The notes beneath the pieces are model-generated. The model had not been told where the DNA came from. It searched no databases and saw only the letters and a list, made by a program, of their open reading frames with translations. Below are positions 55,498-63,496 of a DNA stretch of 64,000 bases, in pieces. Each line of letters begins with the position of its first letter. Position 1 is the stretch's first letter. Origin of the DNA: Bifidobacterium psychraerophilum (lineage in GTDB: Bacteria > Actinomycetota > Actinomycetes > Actinomycetales > Bifidobacteriaceae); NCBI RefSeq assembly GCF_000741705.1, contig NZ_JGZI01000002.1:124001-188000 (forward strand), in the 5' to 3' direction. The position numbers and the translations under genes are program-made.

Positions 55498-56430
55498 TCA
55501 GCCCTTGACGGCGCCAAGCATCATGCCCTTGACGAAGAAACGCTGGAAAAATGGGTACACGAACAGGATCGGCAGCACCACGATCACCGAAACCGTCATA
55601 CGTATGGAGGTGGGTGTCTGCTGTGTGGCGAGTGCCGCCATGTTCATGGCCGTACCTGAACTGGCCTTGACCGAGGCGGCCAATGCGTTCGCCTGGTTGA
55701 TGTAGGTGTAGAGCAGATACTGCAGGGAATACAGTTTCGAATCGGTCATGTAGATCAGGGTGTCCTGGAAGGAGTTCCATTGACCCACGGCCGAGAATAT
55801 GGCCACGGTCGCCAGGATCGGCGTGCACATCGGAAGCACGATCTTGCGGAACACGGTGAGCGTTCCGGCGCCGTCCATCTGGGCCGCCTCCTGGAGACTG
55901 TCGGGGATGGATTCCACGAAGGTCTTCACGAGGATGATGTTGAAGGGCTGCACGATCGCCGGGAGCACATACACCCAGAAATTGTTGGTCAGACCAAGGT
56001 TCTTCATCGTGATGAACATGGGGATCAGACCTGCGTTGAAATACATGGTCACCACGATGAAGCGGTACCAGAAGGCACGATGCCACATCTTCTTCTGCGT
56101 GAACATGTATCCCAGGAATGCGCTGGCGATCACCGTCAACGCGGTTCCGATCACGGTACGGGCCAAGGAGATGAAGGCCGCCGTCGTCAGACCGTCGAGG
56201 GCGAACACCTGCTTGTAGTTCTCCCAATGGATGCCTGCCGGCCACCAGTTCACATCCCCCGCTGCCGAGGCCGCGTTGTCTGAAATCGAATTGACGATCA
56301 GATAGTAGAAGGGATAGACGCAGACGAAGGCGAAGGCGATGAAGAACAGAATGTTGAATACGTTGTAGACTTCTTCTCCGCGGCTCCGGCGCATTACCGG
56401 AGCGGTGCTCCTGGATGCTCTTGATTTCAT
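55498..56430 (-). CDS. ABC sugar permease, LplC-type
   Basis: A 310-residue inner membrane protein with six hydrophobic segments. The EAA loop is IPDSLQEAAQMDGAGTLTVFRKIVLPMCTP at about residues 195-225, where the ABC ATPase would dock. AAAGGAACC stands before the ATG at 56430. It pairs with the following LplB-type permease gene. No ATPase is coded in the locus. Confidence 0.93.
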   Translation of the reverse strand: MKSRASRSTAPVMRRSRGEEVYNVFNILFFIAFAFVCVYPFYYLIVNSISDNAASAAGDVNWWPAGIHWENYKQVFALDGLTTAAFISLARTVIGTALTVIASAFLGYMFTQKKMWHRAFWYRFIVVTMYFNAGLIPMFITMKNLGLTNNFWVYVLPAIVQPFNIILVKTFVESIPDSLQEAAQMDGAGTLTVFRKIVLPMCTPILATVAIFSAVGQWNSFQDTLIYMTDSKLYSLQYLLYTYINQANALAASVKASSGTAMNMAALATQQTPTSIRMTVSVIVVLPILFVYPFFQRFFVKGMMLGAVKG

Positions 56431-56455
56431 GATGGTTCCTTTCACCGGTGCCTGC

Positions 56456-57487
56456 TCATACGATTGATTCGCCGCGGGTGCGTTTGGACATCCAGTTGAC
56501 GACCACCAGCAGCCCCACACTCACAAGGGATTTGAGCATCGATATCGCCGTGGCCAGGGACAGCGAGTTATTGCCCATGCCGACGTTGTAGACATAGAGG
56601 TCGAGCACCTGGATGTGCTGCATGTTGAAGGCGTTCTGGAATACGAAGTACTGATCCATGCCGTTGTTCAGGAAGTTCGAGACCGACAGCATCAGGAGCA
56701 CGAAGTACGTGGGCATCAGCTGGGGAACGGTGACATGAATGATCTGTTGGAAGCGGTTGGCTCCATCGACCTGGGCGGCCTCGTACAGTTCCTGGTCGAT
56801 GCCGGATATTCCGGCAAGATAGAGGATCGAGCCCCAGCCAAGACCCTTCCATATGCCCCAGAGCAGCATCTTCAGCCATGTGAGCGAATCCGAGTCGAGG
56901 AATTTGATCGGCTCCGAGATCACATTCATGTTCTGCAGGAGTTCATTGACCATGCCGGTCGATGAGAACATGGCGAAGGCGACGGCGTAGACGAGTACCC
57001 AGCTGATGAAGTTCGGCAGTGTGGTCAGGGTCTGCACGAGATTCTTGAACCACTTGGCCCTGATCTCGTTCAGTGCGATGGCGAATATCAGCGGGAAGAA
57101 GGAGGTCAGGATATTCAGACCGCTCATCGCGAAGGTGTTCATGAGCACCTGGCCGATGGTCTGCAGCTGGGCGGGGTTCTGAACCATCATCTTGAACCAC
57201 TGCAAGCCGACGAATTCGCTCTCCGAAAGCGGTATGGGCGGCTGATAGTCGAAGAATGCGTACACCCAACCGAATAGCGGCAGGTAGCAGAACAAAACCG
57301 CGAGAATCACAAAAGGCAGTATGAGCAGCCACAGCCGTATGGCGTGCGACTTGCTGCCTGCCTGTCGTCCCGACTTGCGTCGCCTGCGCTGACGGCTTGT
57401 TTCCGAAATGGCCAAGGCCACATCGGATCCCCCATCTTCCAGCGCTTGCGCGACTACCCCTACAACTTTCCTCCGAGTATGCACCAT
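56456..57487 (-). CDS. ABC sugar permease, LplB-type
   Basis: A permease of about 343 residues with a basic N-terminal tail (RQRRRRKSGRQAGSKSH) and six membrane segments. The EAA loop reads IDQELYEAAQVDGANRFQQIIHVTVPQLMP. It is the first gene of the transporter operon, so it lies next to the 24-bp palindrome at 57578-57601. AAAGGAGG sits unusually close to the ATG at 57487; a GTG at 57526 would allow a longer start. Confidence 0.92.
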   Translation of the reverse strand: MVHTRRKVVGVVAQALEDGGSDVALAISETSRQRRRRKSGRQAGSKSHAIRLWLLILPFVILAVLFCYLPLFGWVYAFFDYQPPIPLSESEFVGLQWFKMMVQNPAQLQTIGQVLMNTFAMSGLNILTSFFPLIFAIALNEIRAKWFKNLVQTLTTLPNFISWVLVYAVAFAMFSSTGMVNELLQNMNVISEPIKFLDSDSLTWLKMLLWGIWKGLGWGSILYLAGISGIDQELYEAAQVDGANRFQQIIHVTVPQLMPTYFVLLMLSVSNFLNNGMDQYFVFQNAFNMQHIQVLDLYVYNVGMGNNSLSLATAISMLKSLVSVGLLVVVNWMSKRTRGESIV

Positions 57488-57577
57488 TCCTCCTTTGGCC
57501 CGGTGACGCGCCCAAACAGAGGGCACTCAACCAATCTCACATCAGGAGCCCCGCCTTTGATGGCTCAATGCTGTATC

Positions 57578-57601
57578 CTTATTGATTGGTTTATAAATAA
57601 G
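57578..57601. promoter_or_regulatory. Second copy of the TetR-locus palindrome
   Basis: A 24-base site, CTTATT, then seven changed or mixed bases, then TTATAAATAAG, matches the one at 39746-39769 in 20 of 24 positions, including the full right half. It lies between the divergent permease and DUF624 genes, so one bound regulator could control both. Confidence 0.65.
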
Positions 57602-57673
57602 ATAATAAACTCGTTTGACTTTGGTGTCAACTCATCTCGGGTAGGCTTGGAATTGGTCGGAAAGGAGGCTGTC

Positions 57674-58333
57674 ATGCGTTTCAACATCGACGGCCCGGTA
57701 TGGCAATTCATCACTCAATGCACGCGTTTCCTGATCCTCAACGTGCTCTTCGTCATCACGATCATTCCCATTGTGACCATCGGCCCCGCGCGCACGGCCC
57801 TCTACAGCACGGTGTTCGCCTACACCGACAATGAGGGGATCGATCTCGGGCGCGAATACCTGAAACGCTTCAAGGACGAATTCCTGAGATCCATCGCCTC
57901 GTCGCTCATCTTCGTGGCGCTTGCAGCCGCAATAGCCTTCGCGATCATCTTCTGGTATTCATCGGATACCACGCTTTCGAACATCACCCTGCCCGTGCTG
58001 ATCGTCGCGACCGTCGTGGTCGTCATGACCTTCGAATACCACTTCCCTCTCCAGGCACGGTACGACAACACCTTCGCCGGCACGTGGAAGAACTCCCTGA
58101 TGCTGCCTTGGGCCGTTTTCACCAAGACACTGGCACTGCTGGCGATAGATATGGCAGGAATCGCGCTATTCGTGTTCACCGGCTATCTCAGGGTCGCGTT
58201 CCTGCTGCTCGGCTTCGCCTGGCTGGCCTATACCAAATCCTTGATCTATCTGAAGATCTTCGACCAGGTCAGCACTGATCCCCATAAGAAGAGGGAAGCT
58301 CCGGACTACACCCTGCCCACGGCCTCGCTATGA
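57674..58333 (+). CDS. DUF624 (YesL-type) membrane protein
   Basis: A 219-residue protein with about five hydrophobic segments: ILNVLFVITIIPIVTIGPARTALYSTVFAY near the start is the DUF624 hallmark. Members sit beside CUT1 oligosaccharide importers with LplB/LplC permeases; the exact job is unknown. AAAGGAGG lies before the ATG. It is divergent from the transporter genes and shares the palindrome. Confidence 0.9.
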   Translation: MRFNIDGPVWQFITQCTRFLILNVLFVITIIPIVTIGPARTALYSTVFAYTDNEGIDLGREYLKRFKDEFLRSIASSLIFVALAAAIAFAIIFWYSSDTTLSNITLPVLIVATVVVVMTFEYHFPLQARYDNTFAGTWKNSLMLPWAVFTKTLALLAIDMAGIALFVFTGYLRVAFLLLGFAWLAYTKSLIYLKIFDQVSTDPHKKREAPDYTLPTASL

Positions 58334-58502
58334 GATCCACGCTGTCAACGACCACAGGCATACGGATCCATGCGTGGCGATATCCGGCGTAAGGCACCCA
58401 TCCGCTCCGGCGAAGGGCCGTACGAAAGGCCGCGCGCACGCCAGAGGGGGGAAGGACTGCGCAAACACCTCACGGGAGCCCTGTATGTGAGGAAAATTGG
58501 AA

Positions 58503-58518
58503 AGCTTGGTGCCAAGCT
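58503..58518. promoter_or_regulatory. Palindrome before the DedA gene
   Basis: AGCTTGG and CCAAGCT are perfect complements around TG (58503-58518), 85 bases before the DedA start, in a gap with no gene. It may be an operator or an RNA stem. Confidence 0.35.
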
Positions 58519-58602
58519 CCCGATTTTGGGCGGTATTTAGGCCAGCGCTGTTAGTCTTGGGTTGCGTTTGTTCAGGGAACGCTCCGACACGACAGGACTT
58601 TG

Positions 58603-59310
58603 ATGGCTTTCGTTAATTTTTTTCTTCAGCTGCTTAAGGATCCCCGCTCGGCCATAGCCGGCTGGATCACCATGGGGGTCGCCCCGACCCTCGGTTTCAT
58701 CTTCATCATCATCTTCGTGGAAACAGGAGTCGTGTTCTTCCCCTTCCTCCCGGGCGATTCGCTGCTGTTCGCAGCCGGCTTCTTCGCGGCTCCGAGTGCT
58801 TCGACAGGGCAATCGGCACTCCCCCTCGTCGCTTTGCTGCCAGTGGTCTGGTGCGCAGCCGTGATCGGGGACCAGTGCAACTATTTCATCGGCCATTTCT
58901 TCGGACGACGCATCATCCAGTCCGGCAAGGTCAAGGCCATGACGCCTGAGCGCGTGGCGAAGACCGAGAAGATGATCGAGAAATGGGGTGCACTTGCCGT
59001 GTTCCTCGGGCGCTTCTTCCCCTTCATCCGCACCTTCATGCCATTCATCTCAGGCATTTCAGGCATGCGCTGGGCGCGGTTCACCCCCTTCAGCGTGCTC
59101 GGTGGCATCGTATGGTCGACGCTGTTCACCCTGATGGGATATTTCTTCGGCGGCATACCCTTCGTCCAGGATCACTTCGAAGTCGTCATCGTCATCATTC
59201 TGCTCGTATCGCTGCTCCCCACCCTGATCGGCCTGTTCAAGGCGAAGTTCGGGCACAAGAAGACCCCGGCAGAAGCCGCCGCCAACCCTGATGCAGAGTC
59301 CGCAGAGTAA
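58603..59310 (+). CDS. DedA-family membrane protein
   Basis: A 235-residue protein with about six hydrophobic segments. FVETGVVFFPFLPGDSLLFAAGFFA and GRFFPFIRTFMPFISGISGMRWARFTPFSVLGGIVWSTLFTLMGYFFG contain the DedA E, R and G motifs (F/Y-xRF-x-P-x-xRxFxPxxAG like). DedA proteins are membrane lipid or proton-linked transporters, some moving undecaprenyl phosphate. AGGA lies five bases before ATG 58603. Confidence 0.93.
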   Translation: MAFVNFFLQLLKDPRSAIAGWITMGVAPTLGFIFIIIFVETGVVFFPFLPGDSLLFAAGFFAAPSASTGQSALPLVALLPVVWCAAVIGDQCNYFIGHFFGRRIIQSGKVKAMTPERVAKTEKMIEKWGALAVFLGRFFPFIRTFMPFISGISGMRWARFTPFSVLGGIVWSTLFTLMGYFFGGIPFVQDHFEVVIVIILLVSLLPTLIGLFKAKFGHKKTPAEAAANPDAESAE

Positions 59311-59427
59311 CTCGGCACACGGCGCGGCAAGGAAGAAGCCCCGGTATTTCTGCCGCCGAATTGCGAAAGGGCACCCCCTGCGCTAAAGTGGCATCCGTTG
59401 TCCTGCCGAGCAAGACAACACCCAATC

Positions 59428-59500
59428 GGGGCTATAGCTCAGTTGGTAGAGCGCTTCGTTCGCATCGAAGAGGTCGGGAGTTCGACTCTCCCTAGCTCCA
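59428..59500 (+). tRNA. tRNA-Ala(CGC), probable attachment site
   Basis: A full 73-base cloverleaf: acceptor GGGGCTA pairs with TAGCTCC and includes the G3:U70 pair that marks alanine tRNA; D-arm with AGCTCAGTTGGTAGAGC; anticodon loop TTCGCAT gives CGC; T-arm GTTCGACTC. Discriminator A; CCA is not encoded. An integrase gene starts 190 bases after it, so its 3' end is probably the left attachment site. Confidence 0.95.
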
Positions 59501-59512
59501 CGGTTATCAAAG

Positions 59513-59540
59513 GGCCGGTCCGTCGTGACCGGCCTTTTTT
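59513..59540 (+). terminator. Terminator of the tRNA-Ala gene
   Basis: GGCCGGTC (59513-59520) pairs with GACCGGCC (59527-59534) across 6 bases and is followed by six T. Confidence 0.9.
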
Positions 59541-59691
59541 GTTGCCATTTCAGTGTTTTCCCCTTGTGCTTCCATGGTTTCCCGGTTGGTCTGTCTTGAC
59601 GTGCAATGCCGTGTTTTCGCTTGCTGTTTCCTGTTTGGCGTGGTAATTCATGTGGTAAAAGCAGCATGGTTCACGGGTGCAGGAGGATGTT

Positions 59692-61011
59692 ATGACTCGG
59701 AGATTCGGTACGCTTCGGCACAAGAGCAATCGGACGAGCGCGTGGATAGAGGCGAGTTATCTGACGCCCTTCTGGGCTTTTGATAAGTGGCCTGGATTGA
59801 GGGAGCGTCAGTATGCCAGCTTCGACATCGAAGACGAGGCCGGTGCACTGGTGTGGCTCAGGGACGCCAAGCTTCGTATCGACGCCCATTCATGGCAGCC
59901 TGAAAGGGAGATCCTTCGGGAACAGCAGCGTCGCTCGTTGACCTTCGCGCAATACTTTGAACAATGGCTGGGTCTGCGGCGTACCCGGTCGGGCGACCAA
60001 CTCCAGGCAGGCACGGTCTACAGGATACGCAAGGACGCGACGAACCATATCCTCCCGTTTTTCGGCAAACGCCGATTGGCCGAGATTACGAGCCGTGATG
60101 TGGATCGGTGGTGGGACGGGTTGGATCACTCGCAGCGCAGCATGTGCATCAATGCACTCAAAGTGCTCAAGAGCGTGTTGGCATCCGCCAGCAGTCCCGG
60201 ACCTGATGGGGAAAGCCCCCTGATTCCCAGGAATCCCTGCACCATCATGACACCATCACAGCGTCGCAACACCGAGACGGTGCCCGCCACGATCGCACAG
60301 GTACGCATGATCTATGAGGCCATGCCCGAACGGTATCGCGCGGCGGTGTACATCGCCGTGTTCTGCAACGGTCCGCGCATCGGTGAGATCTGCGCGCTCA
60401 CCAGAAGCAGCATTGATCTGGACCATATGGTGCTTCATATTCGTACGAGCCGCAAGACCATTGGACCGGAGCTTATTGGCAGGACCAAAACCGAGCATAG
60501 TGAACGCGATGAGAGCATACCTCCGCAATTGAAACCTATGATGGAGACGCTGGTCGACCTTACTGGTCCCGAAGCTGGTGCTTTTATTTTCCCCGGTGTC
60601 GCTGACCGTTCAGTCCCGTTGCACCCCAACACGCTCAGAGGCTGGTATGACAAGGCCAGAATCCAGGCAGGGCGCAAGGATCTTCGTTTCCATGATTTGC
60701 GTCATACGGCGTTGACGTTGCTTGCTCAGCAGGGTGCGACGGTGCGTGAGATCATGGATGCGGCTGGTCATTCGGATCCGCAGACCGCGATGCGTTATCA
60801 GCACAGTGTCCAGTCGCGGTCAAGGTACCTCGCCCGCCAGGTAGGCTCGCTCATTCCCGGTGATGATACCGTCGAGTCGCTGCGCTCCCGTATAGAGGAT
60901 AATGATCAGCGCATACAGGAACTCAGAAAGCAGAACGAACAGCTGTCATCACAACTCTCCACCGCCATGATGCGGCATGAAACGGGCAAACAAGCGAAGA
61001 AGCAAGGCTGA
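59692..61011 (+). CDS. Tyrosine-type site-specific integrase
   Basis: A 439-residue integrase. An Arm/AP2-like N-terminus and a core-binding domain (about residues 80-165) come before the catalytic part, which has Arg in NGPRIGEICALTR, the box HDLRHTALTLLAQQG (His-x-x-Arg), GHSDPQT, and the tyrosine in the following YQHSVQSRSRYL region. The C-terminus is a coiled coil (about 395-430). GGAGG precedes the ATG at 59692. It sits beside tRNA-Ala as the first gene of the integrated element. Confidence 0.93.
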   Translation: MTRRFGTLRHKSNRTSAWIEASYLTPFWAFDKWPGLRERQYASFDIEDEAGALVWLRDAKLRIDAHSWQPEREILREQQRRSLTFAQYFEQWLGLRRTRSGDQLQAGTVYRIRKDATNHILPFFGKRRLAEITSRDVDRWWDGLDHSQRSMCINALKVLKSVLASASSPGPDGESPLIPRNPCTIMTPSQRRNTETVPATIAQVRMIYEAMPERYRAAVYIAVFCNGPRIGEICALTRSSIDLDHMVLHIRTSRKTIGPELIGRTKTEHSERDESIPPQLKPMMETLVDLTGPEAGAFIFPGVADRSVPLHPNTLRGWYDKARIQAGRKDLRFHDLRHTALTLLAQQGATVREIMDAAGHSDPQTAMRYQHSVQSRSRYLARQVGSLIPGDDTVESLRSRIEDNDQRIQELRKQNEQLSSQLSTAMMRHETGKQAKKQG

Positions 61012-61026
61012 TTCCTCCCCTGGCTG

Positions 61027-61512
61027 TCAGATGCCACCCGTCGATCTTCGGCTTTGGCAAAATGCCTGTTGCCGACGGTCTGTCATGGCAGGGACCATTG
61101 CGAGGTAGTTGCGGAAGTCTTCGATGACTTGCACGGTGACGTCCAGTTCGCAGGCGATGGCGTAGGTGTCGCCGTCGTATTCGTTCTCGGCGAGGGCGTA
61201 TTCGCACGGCCGTATGAGCTTGGATGCGGTTTCCATGCGGGTGTGCCGCTCGATCTTCGAGCCCAGGGTTCCCGAACAGGTTTCGTCGGCGTGCTCCCAG
61301 TGCACGAGTTCGTGTGCCAGGGTGCAGCGTTGCTGGGCGCTGATGAGCCGCTGGTCTATGAGGATGAGCTTCGTTGCTTCATCGTATATTCCGGTGAGAT
61401 CCCCCGGAAGCAGGGTGTTGACGACGCTCACGTCGAGGTGCTCGGTGTCGTTGATGATCTGCGTGTATGTCCGGTGCAGGAAATTGGGGAGGATGCGCTT
61501 GTTATCGTCCAT
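61027..61512 (-). CDS. ImmA/IrrE-type metallopeptidase
   Basis: A 161-residue protein with HELVHWEHA (HExxH zinc motif) at about residues 67-75 and a later Glu/Asp region (NEYDGDTYA). Proteins of this kind cut or release the neighbouring repressor to switch on an integrated element under stress. It overlaps the XRE repressor gene by 11 bases, so both are made together. Confidence 0.88.
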   Translation of the reverse strand: MDDNKRILPNFLHRTYTQIINDTEHLDVSVVNTLLPGDLTGIYDEATKLILIDQRLISAQQRCTLAHELVHWEHADETCSGTLGSKIERHTRMETASKLIRPCEYALAENEYDGDTYAIACELDVTVQVIEDFRNYLAMVPAMTDRRQQAFCQSRRSTGGI

Positions 61513-61891
61513 CGCCGCCTGCCGCCTCAGCCCATTTGTTGGGGTCGTGCGATGCCGCGAGCCTGACGTCATGGTTGCCTATCTTGTTGAGCACGTATGC
61601 TGTTTTGTCCGTTTCGGACAGTTCGCTGGGCTGCGGCTCCCCCAGGGTGACGGGTCCGCGCTGGTCGCGTTCGATGAACGCTTCGGCGGATTGGATGAGT
61701 TCGTGGGGGTAGACGCCGAACACTTCGGCGAGTTGGGCGAGTTGGGTGACCTTGATGTCACGCTCGTTCTTGAGGATGCGGATCAGGGTGCGTTCGGGGA
61801 CGCCCGAGCGTTCCGCGAGGCGTTTGATCGTCAGCCCCGCCGCCGATCGTTCGGATGCTATGGTCTTCGCTGTAGCTTCGTTCATGTCCAT
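61502..61891 (-). CDS. XRE-family repressor (ImmR-like)
   Basis: A 129-residue regulator with an N-terminal helix-turn-helix (SERSAAGLTIKRLAERSGVPERTLIRILKNERDIKVTQLAQLAEVFGV) and a polar C-terminal part. It is divergent from a small HTH gene, as in the lysis/lysogeny-like switches of integrative elements. No ribosome site is clear before either ATG (61891 or 61885), so the mRNA may be leaderless. Confidence 0.88.
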   Translation of the reverse strand: MDMNEATAKTIASERSAAGLTIKRLAERSGVPERTLIRILKNERDIKVTQLAQLAEVFGVYPHELIQSAEAFIERDQRGPVTLGEPQPSELSETDKTAYVLNKIGNHDVRLAASHDPNKWAEAAGGDGR

Positions 61892-61892
61892 A

Positions 61893-61945
61893 TGGACACT
61901 CTATAACACTGAACAGTCATTATCAAGTCCTATATGGGCACTTCC
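61893..61945. promoter_or_regulatory. Candidate operator repeats in the element's switch region
   Basis: ATATGGACACT near 61890-61900 recurs as ATATGGGCACT near 61932-61942, ten of eleven bases alike, between the divergent repressor and Cro-like genes. These may be repressor sites; binding is inference. Confidence 0.4.
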
Positions 61946-61977
61946 GATATTGACATGCTGCCTGTTTGGGCATTACC

Positions 61978-62277
61978 ATGTCTTTCATGGACAGTTCAAG
62001 TTTCGCGACACTCGTCGCGCACCATGTCGCGGCGGTCATCACCCGGTCGGGCGCTTCCGTGCTGCGTGCCTCGCAATTGACGGGGATCCCTCGGGTGACT
62101 TTGATCCGTCGGCTGCGCTTCCCCTCCACGTCACCGTTCGATGTGCATGAGCTGGAGATGCTGGCGCGAGCCTTCCATGTCGACATCGAGACCCTGGTAA
62201 GCCCCGACGAAGAGGCGGCCCTACCAGTGCCGGACACGCATCATGGGGTTGCGAGCGGAGAGGCCGATCATGAGTAG
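61978..62277 (+). CDS. Small HTH protein (Cro-like)
   Basis: A 99-residue protein with a helix-turn-helix-like region (VLRASQLTGIPRVTLIRRLRFPSTSPFDVHELEMLARAFHVDIETLV). It is divergent from the repressor gene and the first of a rightward set, the position of Cro-like or early regulators. Starts at 61966 (TTG), 61978 and 61987 are possible. It overlaps the next gene by 8 bases. Confidence 0.7.
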   Translation: MSFMDSSSFATLVAHHVAAVITRSGASVLRASQLTGIPRVTLIRRLRFPSTSPFDVHELEMLARAFHVDIETLVSPDEEAALPVPDTHHGVASGEADHE

Positions 62278-62497
62278 CGGTGGCGGGTTCGTGCCGAAGT
62301 GGGTGAATCTGAGTGAGGCGTCGGTCATGCTGGGCATGGATCGTCGCCAGATCCTCAAGCTCGGCAGGGAGGGTGTGCTGCGCGTATGCCAGCCCTCACG
62401 CCAGTATCGGGTGTCGACGGACAGCATCGAGCATCTGGACGAACGGCTCGTCGAGGTGCGCAGCACCACGAGGATCCATCGCAGGCGACGCCCGTGA
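62270..62497 (+). CDS. Excisionase-like small HTH protein
   Basis: A 75-residue protein. VNLSEASVMLGMDRRQILKLGREGVLRVCQPSRQYRVSTDSIEHLDERL is the winged helix of the MerR/excisionase type (HTH_17). It would bind the attachment site and direct excision by the integrase. It overlaps the gene before it and the GTG start of the gene after it. Confidence 0.75.
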   Translation: MSSGGGFVPKWVNLSEASVMLGMDRRQILKLGREGVLRVCQPSRQYRVSTDSIEHLDERLVEVRSTTRIHRRRRP

Positions 62498-63366
62498 GTC
62501 TGCGCAGCATGCTGTGGGCGTTGAACGAGGCGCCCACGGGCAAGGACGCGACCGCGAAGGTGATCCTGATCGCCTTGGGTGATTACGCCAATCCTGACGG
62601 CACCGGCGCCTACCCCAGCCTGGCGACGCTGTCCCGGATCGCCGAGGTGTCACGCCGCACGGTGCAGTACAAGCTGCGCCTGCTGGAACGGTCCGGAGCG
62701 ATACACCATGGCAACCAGCGGCTCGCCTCGTACCTGCCCGGCAATCATCGCCCCACGGTATGGGACCTGAACCTGCGAACAACGAGACACCGGGTGGAGG
62801 ACACGACCGTTACGGGTGCAGATCCTGCACCCGTGGATGTTCACAGGGATGCAGCAAGCGCTGTCCAGGGGTGCAATCACAGCCCCGTAGACGTGCAGCA
62901 CGGTGCGCACGAACCATATAACCCGACCAATAACCCGGGTGAGAGACTCCCACACCGTCGCCGCCGACCCACAATGAGCGGGATCGGCGACTGGCAACCC
63001 GATGCTACACACCACGCTCTCGCCACCACGCTGGGTCTGGACTGTGATGCGGAGTTTGCGAAATTCCGTGACCGTTGCCTCTCCTCGGCACAGGTCAGTG
63101 CCGACTGGGACGCGAGTTTCCGCAACTGGCTCAGACGCGGCCTTGAACTCAACCTCACGGTCAAGGCCCGCCACCCATCCGGCCATGTTCACACGCACAC
63201 CTGGAAATGCACGCACGTGCTCGCCTTGCTGCGCAGGGACGAGGAGAACGCCACTCCCGACGGTCTCGCGGTCACCCTGGCCAAACTGTTGAACACGGGC
63301 ATCACCGGCATCCAGGCACTGCAACGGTTGGGTTTGCCGACTGACGATGACCTGTCCACGCCGTGA
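62494..63366 (+). CDS. Replication-initiator-like winged-helix protein
   Basis: A 290-residue protein from GTG 62494, which overlaps the preceding stop (GTGA). Residues 1-90 are a winged helix of the HTH_36 kind (ALNEAPTGKDATAKVILIALGDYANPDGTGAYPSLATLSRIAEVSRRTVQYKLRLLERSGAI), common in plasmid and phage initiators. The middle is low complexity, and a C-terminal domain follows from about 195. An ATG at 62509 is possible. It may start replication of the excised element. Confidence 0.7.
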   Translation: MSLRSMLWALNEAPTGKDATAKVILIALGDYANPDGTGAYPSLATLSRIAEVSRRTVQYKLRLLERSGAIHHGNQRLASYLPGNHRPTVWDLNLRTTRHRVEDTTVTGADPAPVDVHRDAASAVQGCNHSPVDVQHGAHEPYNPTNNPGERLPHRRRRPTMSGIGDWQPDATHHALATTLGLDCDAEFAKFRDRCLSSAQVSADWDASFRNWLRRGLELNLTVKARHPSGHVHTHTWKCTHVLALLRRDEENATPDGLAVTLAKLLNTGITGIQALQRLGLPTDDDLSTP

Positions 63367-63463
63367 CGTGTCCGCACGCACGGCGGACACCAATTGTGCC
63401 CCCGTTACCGCGGTTCTCTTTTGCCGGATGAACGCGATAGCAGGGGCCTGTTAGGGCAACCCA

Positions 63464-63480
63464 TAAGGGGCTGCCCCTTA
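63464..63480. promoter_or_regulatory. Short palindrome before the secreted-protein gene
   Basis: TAAGGGG and CCCCTTA are perfect complements around CTG (63464-63480), 17 bases before the next start, between that gene and the replication gene. It may affect translation or be an operator. Confidence 0.35.
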
Positions 63481-63496
63481 ATGATAAGGGAAGAAT

